From: an uncultured Bacteroides sp.
Lineage (GTDB): Bacteria; Bacteroidota; Bacteroidia; Bacteroidales; Bacteroidaceae
Direction: 5' to 3'
Length of the DNA: 17,761 nt
Assembly: GCA_959606905.1 (NCBI GenBank)
Contig: CAUHML010000061.1
Coordinates: 1-17,761, forward strand
Each line of letters starts with the position of its first letter. Within the stretch, counting starts at the first letter, position 1. The position numbers and the translations under genes were made by a program. The notes below the pieces were generated by a model. It saw only the letters and a program-made list of their open reading frames with translations, was not told the origin of the DNA and made no database searches. This document shows, piece by piece, positions 7,886 to 15,528 of this stretch.

Positions 7886-8157
7886 CAATAATCGATCGTA
7901 TATTTCAGGAAGTTGCCGGAATATCTATTCCACATTTCTTCATTACAGTGGAGTTTTCGGCAATGGGCTGCGAAATGCCGGAACGTATTGAAGCCTTTCT
8001 ATGGGAAAAATATGAAATAATTCTTCGAGGCGCAAACGGTCGTAAGTTCGTTTATCACAAAGGAGAATGGCGGTTGATCTTTACATTTTTCCCCACAGAT
8101 AGAGTCGTGGACGAGCGATATGCTTTGAAGAATAAAGTTCTATTCCGCCATGTATAA
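7882..8157 (+). CDS. Small conserved-looking protein of unknown function
   Basis: Encodes 91 residues. I do not recognise the family. The ATG at 7882 overlaps the fetB-like stop in an ATGA arrangement, which strongly supports a translated, co-regulated gene. It is soluble by appearance: no signal peptide or membrane helix. It has alternating hydrophobic residues suggesting a small alpha/beta fold, two cysteine-poor halves (one Cys at position 31), and a basic C-terminal part (ALKNKVLFRHV). Its position suggests an accessory role with the transporter, but nothing in the sequence shows what it does. Confidence 0.75.
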   Translation: MTIIDRIFQEVAGISIPHFFITVEFSAMGCEMPERIEAFLWEKYEIILRGANGRKFVYHKGEWRLIFTFFPTDRVVDERYALKNKVLFRHV

Positions 8158-8224
8158 TAACTTAATCTGCCCCTACATATTAAATAATATAATAATAAAT
8201 GATCCAATTAATTATATTTTTTAA

Positions 8225-8232
8225 TATATTTG
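8225..8232 (+). promoter_or_regulatory. -7 promoter box for the alpha-fucosidase gene
   Basis: TATATTTG matches TAnnTTTG and lies 47 bases before the ATG at 8280. The surrounding 8158-8270 gap is very A+T-rich with no other feature, and no -33 TTTG was found at standard spacing. Confidence 0.55.
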
Positions 8233-8279
8233 CCAATGTCTTTAAAGAATAGTACAATAACTGTTTAATTTTGAAAACG

Positions 8280-9755
8280 ATGAAAACACATCTGATTGCT
8301 ATTTTTTGTTTGGTATCTATTTCTTTAATGGGGCAAAAAACTTATGCTCCTGCATGGGAGTCCTTAGATACAAGACCTGTCCCTTCCTGGTTTGAGAATG
8401 CAAAGTTTGGGATTTTTATCCACTGGGGCTTGTATTCGGTACCAATGTGGTCGCCCAAGGGCACTTATTCGGAATGGTATAAATACTGGTTGGACCGGAA
8501 GACTCTACTTGGAAATGGAGATTTTACCGGGACAGAAGTTTATGACTACCATAAGAAAATGTACGGTGAGGATTTCACTTATGCTGATTTTACTCCTATG
8601 TTTAAAGCCATGAGTTATGATGCTAACGAATGGGCGGACCTTTTTAAGCGTGCCGGCGCTAAATATATAGTGCTTACGACTAAACATCATGAAGGATTTG
8701 CGTTATGGCCGAGTAAAGAAGCTTCCAAATCATACGGAAGACCCTGGAATAGTATGGAAATCGGCGCGCATCGTGATTTGGTTGGAGAATATGTAAATGC
8801 TTTGCGTAAGACCGATTTGAAAGTAGGATGTTATTTTTCATTGCGGGAGTGGGATAATCCGTTATACAATCGTGAGACAATGGATTTATTCTATGAACGC
8901 CACTTTTTCCCACAATTAAAAGACCTGGTCAATAATTATAAACCGGATCTGATTTGGGCAGACGGTCCCGATTCTATGAATGATAAGATATGGCAGGTAG
9001 AACGTACATTATCCTGGCTTTATTCAGAATCTCCGGTGAAAGATAGTATTGTGGTAAATGATCGTTGGGCTAATAATACCGGGCGCAAACATGGGGATTA
9101 TTATACCCGAGAATATAGCAATACAAATAGTACATATAATAAGCCTTGGGAGGAGTGTCGTGGCATAGGTTTCTCATTTGGTTTTAATCAGAATGAAGAT
9201 CTGGAAGACTACACATTACCACAAGCCTTGGTGCTGACTTTGGTTAATGTGGTTAGTCAAGGTGGAAATTTACTGTTAGGTATTGGCCCTAATGCAAACG
9301 GAAAAATTCCTCCTATAATGCAAGAACGGTTATTGCAAATTGGTGATTGGCTACGTGTGAATGGTGAAGCTATATACGGTACACGTATGTGGAAGCAATC
9401 TTTCCAATGGTCAAAAGGCAATAGAGAATGGAAACCCAAAGGCAAACATTATGTCAGTGGAAATGAGATTCTCAAACAAACCATTCATCCCGAACCTGGA
9501 TATGCCGTGAAAGAGGTGTTTTTTACAAAAAAAGGAAATGACGTATATGCCATTTTGCCTCAATATCCCAAACCTACCGTTATTTTGAAAGGAATAAAAG
9601 TAACGAATAAAACTAGAATCTCCATGTTGGGATTAGACAAAAAGATTGTTTGGAAACAGAAAGGAGAGGATATTGTAATCACAGTGCCTTCTCTATATTA
9701 TGATGAAATGCCATGCAATTATGCATGGACCCTTAAACTAGAAAATGTAATTTAG
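8280..9755 (+). CDS. Secreted GH29 alpha-L-fucosidase
   Basis: Encodes 491 residues from the ATG at 8280; a TTG three codons earlier is unnecessary. An N-terminal signal peptide (MKTHLIAIFCLVSISLMGQ) sends it to the periplasm or beyond. The (beta/alpha)-barrel of glycoside hydrolase family 29 is evident from WFENAKFGIFIHWGLYSVP, the substrate-binding TTKHHEGFALW and LIWADGPDS. In that last motif Asp228 aligns with the catalytic nucleophile. WEECRGIGFSFGFNQNED lies further on, and a C-terminal beta-sandwich follows the LLGIGPNANGKIP segment. Family members release terminal alpha-L-fucose with retention; linkage preference cannot be read from sequence. The gene has its own promoter and a strong terminator, so it is transcribed separately from the SusC/SusD operon downstream. 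Confidence 0.93.
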   Translation: MKTHLIAIFCLVSISLMGQKTYAPAWESLDTRPVPSWFENAKFGIFIHWGLYSVPMWSPKGTYSEWYKYWLDRKTLLGNGDFTGTEVYDYHKKMYGEDFTYADFTPMFKAMSYDANEWADLFKRAGAKYIVLTTKHHEGFALWPSKEASKSYGRPWNSMEIGAHRDLVGEYVNALRKTDLKVGCYFSLREWDNPLYNRETMDLFYERHFFPQLKDLVNNYKPDLIWADGPDSMNDKIWQVERTLSWLYSESPVKDSIVVNDRWANNTGRKHGDYYTREYSNTNSTYNKPWEECRGIGFSFGFNQNEDLEDYTLPQALVLTLVNVVSQGGNLLLGIGPNANGKIPPIMQERLLQIGDWLRVNGEAIYGTRMWKQSFQWSKGNREWKPKGKHYVSGNEILKQTIHPEPGYAVKEVFFTKKGNDVYAILPQYPKPTVILKGIKVTNKTRISMLGLDKKIVWKQKGEDIVITVPSLYYDEMPCNYAWTLKLENVI

Positions 9756-9790
9756 CATAAAGCATATTTATAAGCAATAACCAATAAATA

Positions 9791-9828
9791 AAAAAATGAC
9801 ATAACCTCTTTGGGTTATGTCATTTTTT
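9791..9828. terminator. Bidirectional rho-independent terminator
   Basis: The arms are 16 bp: AAAAAATGACATAACC (9791-9806) and its complement at 9813-9828, around a 6-base loop (TCTTTG). It has an A tract on the left and a T tract on the right, so it can stop transcripts from either side. It ends the fucosidase mRNA and would also stop leftward transcription arising in the 9841-10129 segment. Confidence 0.9.
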
Positions 9829-9840
9829 TATTTTCTTTTA

Positions 9841-9862
9841 TTACCAAGTTCTACTGAGACTT
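9841..9862 (+). repeat. Left 22-bp inverted repeat (putative inversion site)
   Basis: It begins TTACCAAGTTCTACTGAG and is an exact reverse complement of 10108-10129. Inside and just beyond it is a dyad: TACCAAGT (9842-9849) and ACTTGGTA (9859-9866) around the 9-base spacer TCTACTGAG. Arms plus a short asymmetric spacer is the layout of tyrosine-recombinase core sites. Confidence 0.85.
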
Positions 9863-9908
9863 GGTATTGTCGTCTTTAAAGAATTTATTAGTTATATAAT
9901 ATCTACTA

Positions 9909-9935
9909 CAAACATATTAACCTGCTGCAAATATA
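9909..9935 (-). promoter_or_regulatory. Two leftward -7 boxes inside the inverted-repeat segment
   Basis: On the minus strand TATATTTG (9935-9928) and TATGTTTG (9916-9909) both match TAnnTTTG. Neither has an evident TTTG -33 element. In the orientation shown they would drive transcription away from susC. In such A+T-rich DNA one chance match would not be surprising, so activity needs proof. Confidence 0.4.
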
Positions 9936-9961
9936 TGTATAAATTTAGAATAAACCATTTA

Positions 9962-9983
9962 TTTAATAAAATATTTTATTAAA
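9962..9983. repeat. 22-bp perfect A+T-only palindrome
   Basis: TTTAATAAAAT (9962-9972) is followed directly by its reverse complement (9973-9983). It lies about 27-48 bases upstream of the leftward -7 box at 9928-9935, near the middle of the inverted-repeat segment. It could be an operator, an activator site or an UP-like element; chance in A+T-rich DNA is also possible. Confidence 0.5.
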
Positions 9984-10107
9984 ATATTCGTTTTATCATT
10001 GATGAAAGGTTTCTAATCCAATATTCAGCCATATTTTACTTCTAAAATAAGTCCTTTTGTTGCTTTTCGCTCTCAAATATTTTACAGACTTCTCTATTAT
10101 GCAAAAT

Positions 10108-10129
10108 AAGTCTCAGTAGAACTTGGTAA
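10108..10129 (-). repeat. Right 22-bp inverted repeat (putative inversion site)
   Basis: Exact reverse complement of 9841-9862. The outer arm ACTTGGTA (10121-10128) and the spacer (10112-10120) are identical to the left copy in inverted orientation. The inner arm (10104-10111) matches only 5 of 8 bases. Identical spacers are what strand exchange between two sites requires. Confidence 0.85.
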
Positions 10130-10294
10130 ATCTACTGCAATTCATTTAGACTTAATACTAAATATTTTTAGAAAACTACCGGGAGATATTTTTAATATAA
10201 ACTCTAAAACAAAACGCCTATGGGAGAATAACTATTGTGAAAAGAAATTTTGGAAAATAATTTCAAATCAAACTTTATTTTTAATACTTATAAC
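10130..10294 (+). other. A+T-rich susC leader
   Basis: This 165-base stretch between the right repeat and the susC ATG has no perfect TAnnTTTG box and no credible gene. It would form the 5' untranslated region if transcription starts inside the upstream segment. Short repeats of ATATTTTTA are present; no stable hairpin with a T tract was seen. Confidence 0.5.
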
Positions 10295-13200
10295 ATGAAA
10301 AAAAAATATTCTTTATTTACTCTTCTTGTTGGTACATGCCTATGTTCGCTATCTGCATACGCAGTGCCAACTGATATAGCAACTCCTATAACTCAGGAGA
10401 TAAATCAAAAATCTAAAAAGCAAATCAAGGGTACGGTTCTTGATGAAAATGAAGAACCTGTTATTGGCGCTACGGTCGTTGTTATAGGCGTAGCAGGAGG
10501 TGGAATAACAGATATGGACGGAAAATTCACATTGAGTGCTTTTCCGAATCAGGAGTTGGAAGTTTCATATTTGGGTTATCAGAATGCCCGTATTAAGGTG
10601 ACTGATAAAAGTACGTATGTGATTCGTATGAAACCGAAAATTGATGAGTTGGAGGAGGTCACCGTTGTGGCTTTTGCAAAACAGAAAAAGGAGAGTGTAA
10701 TTGCTTCTGTTTCAACTATCAAACCTGCAGAATTGAAAGTCCCCTCCAGTAACCTTACTACCGCACTGGCAGGGCGTATGTCGGGAATCATATCTTACCA
10801 AACTAGCGGTGAGCCGGGTAAAGACAATGCTCAGTTCTTTGTACGTGGTGTCACTACCTTCGAGGGTGAGACCCGTGCCAATCCTTTAATTCTCATTGAT
10901 GGGATTGAAATGGGTACGGACGACCTGGCAAGACTTCAAACAGATGATATTGCAAGTTTTTCTGTCATGAAAGATGCTACTGCTGCCGCATTATATGGTT
11001 CGCGAGGTGCTAATGGGGTTATCTTGGTTAGCACAAAACAAGGTTCCGAAGGAAAAGCTAAAGTTTCTATTCGTTATGAACTGGCAATGTCACGTCCTAC
11101 CAGAACTGTTGATTTGGCAGATCCTATCACTTATATGAAGTTGCATAATGAAGCAGTTCGTACACGTGATCCGTTAGGGGCCTTGCCTTATTCTGAAGAA
11201 AAGATTGCATCTACGGCAGCAGGATTAAATCCACAGGTGTATCCGGCTATTGACTGGAAAGAAATGCTGTTTAAAGATCAGGCAATCAATCATCGTTTTA
11301 ATTTCAATATCAGTGGCGGAGGTAAAGTAGCCCGTTATTATTTATCAGGAAGTTATAGTAAAGATAGTGGTTTATTGCAAGTCAATGGGAAAAATAGTTT
11401 TAATAACAATATATCGTTGCAAAGAATGATAATGCGAGCTACGGTTAATATCAATATGACAAAAAGTACAGAAGTTGTAGTGCGTATGTATGGTACTTTT
11501 GATGATTATACCGGACCACTAAAAGATGGTAGTAAATTCTATGAAATGGTAATGAACACTAATCCGGTCATGTTCCAACCCGTATATCAGCCGGACGAGA
11601 GATATAAGAATGCACCCAATATCTTATTCGGTAATGCGGGAACCAATGCGGACTATACAAATCCTTATGCCGAGTTGGTGAAGGGGTATAAAGATTATTC
11701 AGCCACTACCATAGTAGCTCAGGTAGAGTTGAAGCAGAATTTGGAGTTTATTACTAAAGGGCTGAATGCACGCGTATTAGCAAACACAAATCGTTATTCA
11801 TATTTTGATGTAAGTAGACAGTATGTGCCATTCTTCTATCGTCTGGACTCATACGACAAGTTTACAAACACATATCAACTTAGTGCTTTGAATGAAGATA
11901 AAGGTTCGGAAGCGCTTCAATACACAGAAGGTCCCAAGACAATCAATACTTCTTATTATTTGGAAGCGGCCGTAGATTATAACCGTGTTTTTAATGAAAA
12001 ACATACGGTAACAGGATTACTTGTAGGAACGATGCGTGAATATAAAGAAGCCAATGCAGGCTCTTTACTACTTTCGTTGCCTCACCGGAATATAGGTCTT
12101 GCCGGACGTGCCACTTATTCGTATGACAGTCGTTATTTTGGAGAATTAAACTTTGGTTATAATGGTTCCGAGAGGTTTGCCAAAAAGAACAGATGGGGAT
12201 TCTTCCCTTCAATAGGCGCCGGCTATATTATTTCAAACGAACATTTCTATCCGGAAAGTTGGAAGAAAGTGATGAACAAGTTGAAACTGAAAGCAACTTA
12301 TGGTTTGGTAGGTAATGACGCTATTGGAAATACCAAAGACCGTTTCTTCTATCTGTCAAACGTGAACGTGGCAGATGCTGGTAAAAACATTGCTTTTGGT
12401 ACTGATTTGAGTTATTCGCATCCTGGCGGTGGTGTTTCGTTTGTCCGCTATCCCAATGAAGATATCTCATGGGAAACAGCATATAAAACAGATTTCGGCG
12501 TTGAGATAGGTTTGTTTGACAAAGTAGAGATTATAGCTGATTATTTTAGTGAACGTCGTAAAAATATCTTAATGACGCGTGCGCACGTCCCTTCTTTTAT
12601 TGGTTTGCAAACAAATCCTTCAGCCAATGTCGGTGAAGCAAAAAGTCATGGTTTTGAAGCCTCTGTTGATTACAACCACTCTTTTTCTAATGGTATGTGG
12701 TTAATGGTACGTGGCAATTTTACTTATGCAACCAGTGAATATTCGAAATATGAAGAACCGGATTATTCTGATGCTCCATGGCGTAGGCGCGAAGGAAATA
12801 GCTTGGCACAGACATGGGGATATGTTGCTGAACGATTGTTTGTCGATGAAGCAGATGTTGCAAATTCGCCCGTACAGAGTTTTGATAATCAGAAAGCAAT
12901 GGCAGGTGATATTAAGTATAAAGATATTAATGGAGATGGTCAGATTACAGAAACGGATATGGTTCCCATTGGATACCCGACTTCTCCTGAAATCATATAT
13001 GGCTTTGGTTTTTCTGCCGGTTACAAAGGTTTTGATCTCTCATGCTTCTTCCAAGGCTCGGCACGTTCTTCATTCTGGATTGATCCGGAAAACACAGCTC
13101 CTTTTATTGGCAACCAAAGAACCTTATTGAAGGCTTATGCTGACGATCATTGGTCCGAAGAAAATCGTAACTTGTATGCTTTATGGCCTCGTTTGTCTGC

Positions 13201-13465
13201 AACAAAAAGAACGAACAACTATCAGAAGAGTACGTGGTTCATGAGAGACGGTTCGTTTTTACGGTTAAAATCAGTAGAAATGGGGTATACTATTCCGGAA
13301 AAGATAACAAAGAAAGCTCATATAAGTATGCTCAGATTCTATTTGAGTGGTACCAATCTGTTAACATTCAGCAAATTCAAACTTTGGGATGTTGAAATGG
13401 GAGGCAAAGGCTTGGGATATCCTGTTCAAATGGTTATTAATGCAGGTGTTCAATTAAACTTTTAG
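10295..13465 (+). CDS. SusC-like TonB-dependent outer-membrane transporter
   Basis: Encodes 1056 residues from the ATG at 10295. An in-frame TTG at 10250 is rejected because the signal peptide MKKKYSLFTLLVGTCLCSLS starts at the ATG. Order of parts: signal peptide (1-23); carboxypeptidase-D regulatory-like beta-sandwich (about 43-128, IKGTVLDENEEPVIGATVVV); TonB-box-like region (EVTVVAFAKQKKESV); plug domain with FVRGV and LILIDGIEM and ending in AAALYGSRGANGVILV; then a long beta-barrel ending in a terminal Phe (GVQLNF). With SusD it forms the outer-membrane pedal-bin complex that imports oligosaccharides using TonB energy. It is the first gene of the four-gene operon and sits directly downstream of the putative invertible segment. 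Confidence 0.96.
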   Translation: MKKKYSLFTLLVGTCLCSLSAYAVPTDIATPITQEINQKSKKQIKGTVLDENEEPVIGATVVVIGVAGGGITDMDGKFTLSAFPNQELEVSYLGYQNARIKVTDKSTYVIRMKPKIDELEEVTVVAFAKQKKESVIASVSTIKPAELKVPSSNLTTALAGRMSGIISYQTSGEPGKDNAQFFVRGVTTFEGETRANPLILIDGIEMGTDDLARLQTDDIASFSVMKDATAAALYGSRGANGVILVSTKQGSEGKAKVSIRYELAMSRPTRTVDLADPITYMKLHNEAVRTRDPLGALPYSEEKIASTAAGLNPQVYPAIDWKEMLFKDQAINHRFNFNISGGGKVARYYLSGSYSKDSGLLQVNGKNSFNNNISLQRMIMRATVNINMTKSTEVVVRMYGTFDDYTGPLKDGSKFYEMVMNTNPVMFQPVYQPDERYKNAPNILFGNAGTNADYTNPYAELVKGYKDYSATTIVAQVELKQNLEFITKGLNARVLANTNRYSYFDVSRQYVPFFYRLDSYDKFTNTYQLSALNEDKGSEALQYTEGPKTINTSYYLEAAVDYNRVFNEKHTVTGLLVGTMREYKEANAGSLLLSLPHRNIGLAGRATYSYDSRYFGELNFGYNGSERFAKKNRWGFFPSIGAGYIISNEHFYPESWKKVMNKLKLKATYGLVGNDAIGNTKDRFFYLSNVNVADAGKNIAFGTDLSYSHPGGGVSFVRYPNEDISWETAYKTDFGVEIGLFDKVEIIADYFSERRKNILMTRAHVPSFIGLQTNPSANVGEAKSHGFEASVDYNHSFSNGMWLMVRGNFTYATSEYSKYEEPDYSDAPWRRREGNSLAQTWGYVAERLFVDEADVANSPVQSFDNQKAMAGDIKYKDINGDGQITETDMVPIGYPTSPEIIYGFGFSAGYKGFDLSCFFQGSARSSFWIDPENTAPFIGNQRTLLKAYADDHWSEENRNLYALWPRLSATKRTNNYQKSTWFMRDGSFLRLKSVEMGYTIPEKITKKAHISMLRFYLSGTNLLTFSKFKLWDVEMGGKGLGYPVQMVINAGVQLNF

Positions 13466-13487
13466 TTAATCCTTAAACTTGAAAAAG

Positions 13488-15512
13488 ATGAAATTTAATA
13501 CAATAAAAAGGACAACAAAGAATGTAATTATCGTCTTAATGGCGGGATTATTCGTTTCTTCATGCAGTGATTATCTGGATGTTGTGCCCGATAATGTTCC
13601 GACGCTCGATCATGCTTTTGCTAATCGGCACGCTTGCGAAGGATACCTGTTCACGTGTTACAGTTATTTGCCCGCAATGGGAGACTTTATTGAGACTCCT
13701 GACTTTCAGGGGGCGGATGAGTTTTATTTTGGTGAAATGACCACAGTAAAAAATGGGTTAGATCGCAAAATGTGGGGACTGACATTCGGACTTCAGAATA
13801 AAACGAATCCGATAGGCAATACTTGGGATGGCCAATACGAAGAACAATCCAACCAATTTGGTAAAGTCTGGTTCGGGCAACCTCTTTACAAGGCAATTCG
13901 CGACTGTAATATTTTCCTGGAAAATGTAAACCGTCCTTATGACCTGGAAGAATACGAACGCAAACGTTGGGTGGCGGAAGTGAAATTCTTGAAAGCATTT
14001 TATCATTTCTACCTGATGCGTATGTATGGTCCGATCGTTTTGATAAAGGAGAACCAGCCGGTTTCCGATACTCCGGAGCAAATGGCACAGTATCGTACTC
14101 CGTTTGACGAATGTGTGCAATATGTCAGTAACTTGTTGGACGAAGCCATTGTAGATCTTCCAGAGAAGATACAAGACCGAAGTAATGAAATGGGGCGTGC
14201 AACGAAAGCGATTGCTTTGAGTGTAAAGGCGCAATTGTTGACAATGGCAGCAAGTCCTTTATTCAATGGTAATCCGGATTATGCCAATGTGGTGGATAAC
14301 AGAAATGTACATCTGTTTAGTATTGAAAAAGATGATAACAAATGGAAACTGGCAGCCGATGCGTGTAAAGCCGCGATTGATGCAATCGAAGCAGCTGACG
14401 GAGGTTTACTTTTTCCCGAAGATGTTCCTATGATTCCCGAACTGGTAGGTGTAGAGGTTGATACTTTAAAACAAGAGTATTATCTCCGTGCTATAATGAT
14501 CTCCAAATGGAATAAGGAAACTGTATGGGGATCTGTGAAGAATCATTTTGTTGACCGAGTACAAAGATATACTAGTTGTAAGGTTTCTGCGAAAGAAGCC
14601 TCACAAGTGTGGGTATCGCAATTGTTTTCCCCTACATTTGATGTAGTGGAAGCTTATTACACCAAGAATGGCGTACCTATGGAAGAAGACCGTGAATTTG
14701 ACTATCAACATCGTTATGAACCCCGTCTGGCTACTTCAGAATATAAATGGTATATCCGGGAAGGCGAATATACCGCCGGCTTGCATTTCGACCGTGAACT
14801 TCGTTTTTATGCCTCTATCGGTTTCAACAGAGCTATCTGGTGGGGAAACGGAAAATATGACTTTAAGAGAAAAGATTATAACAACAAGGATGAAGTACGT
14901 TATATTAGAGCTTATGCAGGTAATGCAAGTACAGAGATAGCTGGAAAATCAGGAGAGTCGTACAGTTTTACAGGATATTGGGCAAAGAAACTGCATAGCC
15001 CGTTAATGGATACTTCAACAGGAGGTTCCGGTACATGGGGAGGTGACGGAAGGATTCCGTTCCCGATAATCCGAGTGGCCGATTTATATTTGTTGTATGC
15101 AGAAACATTGAACGAATCTGCATCCACCCCACCGGATGATGCATACAAATACTTGGATTTAGTGCGCAAACGTGCCGGATTGAAAGGAGTTAAGGAAGCT
15201 TGGCAAAAATATTCCATTTACCCGGATAAGCCGTTGAGTAAAGAGGGTCTTCGTGAGATTATTCATCGTGAGCGTCGTATTGAGCTGGCTATGGAAGGCG
15301 CTCGCACCTGGGATTTACGCAGGTGGAAGGAAGCGGAGAATGAATTGAACAAAGATGTTCGCACTTGGAACATAGACGGAGCAGATAAAGAGGATTATTA
15401 TAATGTAATATCAATAGATCGTCGCAGCTTCACCCGCAAAGAATATCTTTGGCCTATTAAGGAGTATAACTTGACGGTTAACAAGAATCTGGTACAAAAT
15501 TATGGCTGGTAA
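13488..15512 (+). CDS. SusD-like outer-membrane glycan-binding lipoprotein
   Basis: Encodes 674 residues from the ATG at 13488; a TTG at 13479 is less likely. A lipoprotein signal ends LFVSSC with the lipidated Cys26, followed by SDYLD, an acidic surface-export-type tail. SusD N-terminal TPR-like features are followed by the RagB/SusD C-terminal signature: RVADLYLLYAETLNES (about 528) and RERRIELAMEGARTWDLRRW (about 594-613). At 674 residues it is longer than the commonest SusD proteins (about 500-600), suggesting extra loops for its ligand. It lies 22 bases after susC and is the lid of the transporter, binding the glycan at the cell surface. Confidence 0.96.
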   Translation: MKFNTIKRTTKNVIIVLMAGLFVSSCSDYLDVVPDNVPTLDHAFANRHACEGYLFTCYSYLPAMGDFIETPDFQGADEFYFGEMTTVKNGLDRKMWGLTFGLQNKTNPIGNTWDGQYEEQSNQFGKVWFGQPLYKAIRDCNIFLENVNRPYDLEEYERKRWVAEVKFLKAFYHFYLMRMYGPIVLIKENQPVSDTPEQMAQYRTPFDECVQYVSNLLDEAIVDLPEKIQDRSNEMGRATKAIALSVKAQLLTMAASPLFNGNPDYANVVDNRNVHLFSIEKDDNKWKLAADACKAAIDAIEAADGGLLFPEDVPMIPELVGVEVDTLKQEYYLRAIMISKWNKETVWGSVKNHFVDRVQRYTSCKVSAKEASQVWVSQLFSPTFDVVEAYYTKNGVPMEEDREFDYQHRYEPRLATSEYKWYIREGEYTAGLHFDRELRFYASIGFNRAIWWGNGKYDFKRKDYNNKDEVRYIRAYAGNASTEIAGKSGESYSFTGYWAKKLHSPLMDTSTGGSGTWGGDGRIPFPIIRVADLYLLYAETLNESASTPPDDAYKYLDLVRKRAGLKGVKEAWQKYSIYPDKPLSKEGLREIIHRERRIELAMEGARTWDLRRWKEAENELNKDVRTWNIDGADKEDYYNVISIDRRSFTRKEYLWPIKEYNLTVNKNLVQNYGW

Positions 15513-15528
15513 TTTAAAAAGAAGAATT

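Larger units (their letters stand above)
9841..10129. promoter_or_regulatory. Putative invertible promoter segment upstream of susC
   Basis: A 289-bp segment is bounded by a perfect 22-bp inverted repeat. It contains no gene and is very A+T-rich. Both perfect TAnnTTTG boxes inside it (9909-9916 and 9928-9935) are on the minus strand, pointing away from susC toward the bidirectional terminator at 9791-9828. No perfect box lies on the plus strand between 9841 and the susC ATG. Inversion would move the boxes to 10035-10042 and 10054-10061 facing susC. Invertible promoters controlling SusC/SusD operons are known in Bacteroides. That this one inverts is inference, and no recombinase gene is present in the window. 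Confidence 0.65.

Noticed and set aside
9841..10129. Reading the inverted-repeat segment as a MITE
   Set aside because: No target-site duplication is visible outside the repeats (TTTA on the left, ATCT on the right), and the repeats contain recombinase-like dyads. Not fully excluded; copy number would decide.
10250..10294. TTG start giving a longer SusC N-terminus
   Set aside because: A classic signal peptide begins at the ATG at 10295; the extra residues (ENNFKSNFIF) do not suit an exported protein.
12711..13130. Alternative plus-strand open frame within susC
   Set aside because: It lies wholly inside the SusC barrel, whose own frame is intact and family-like; the alternative product has no recognisable features.
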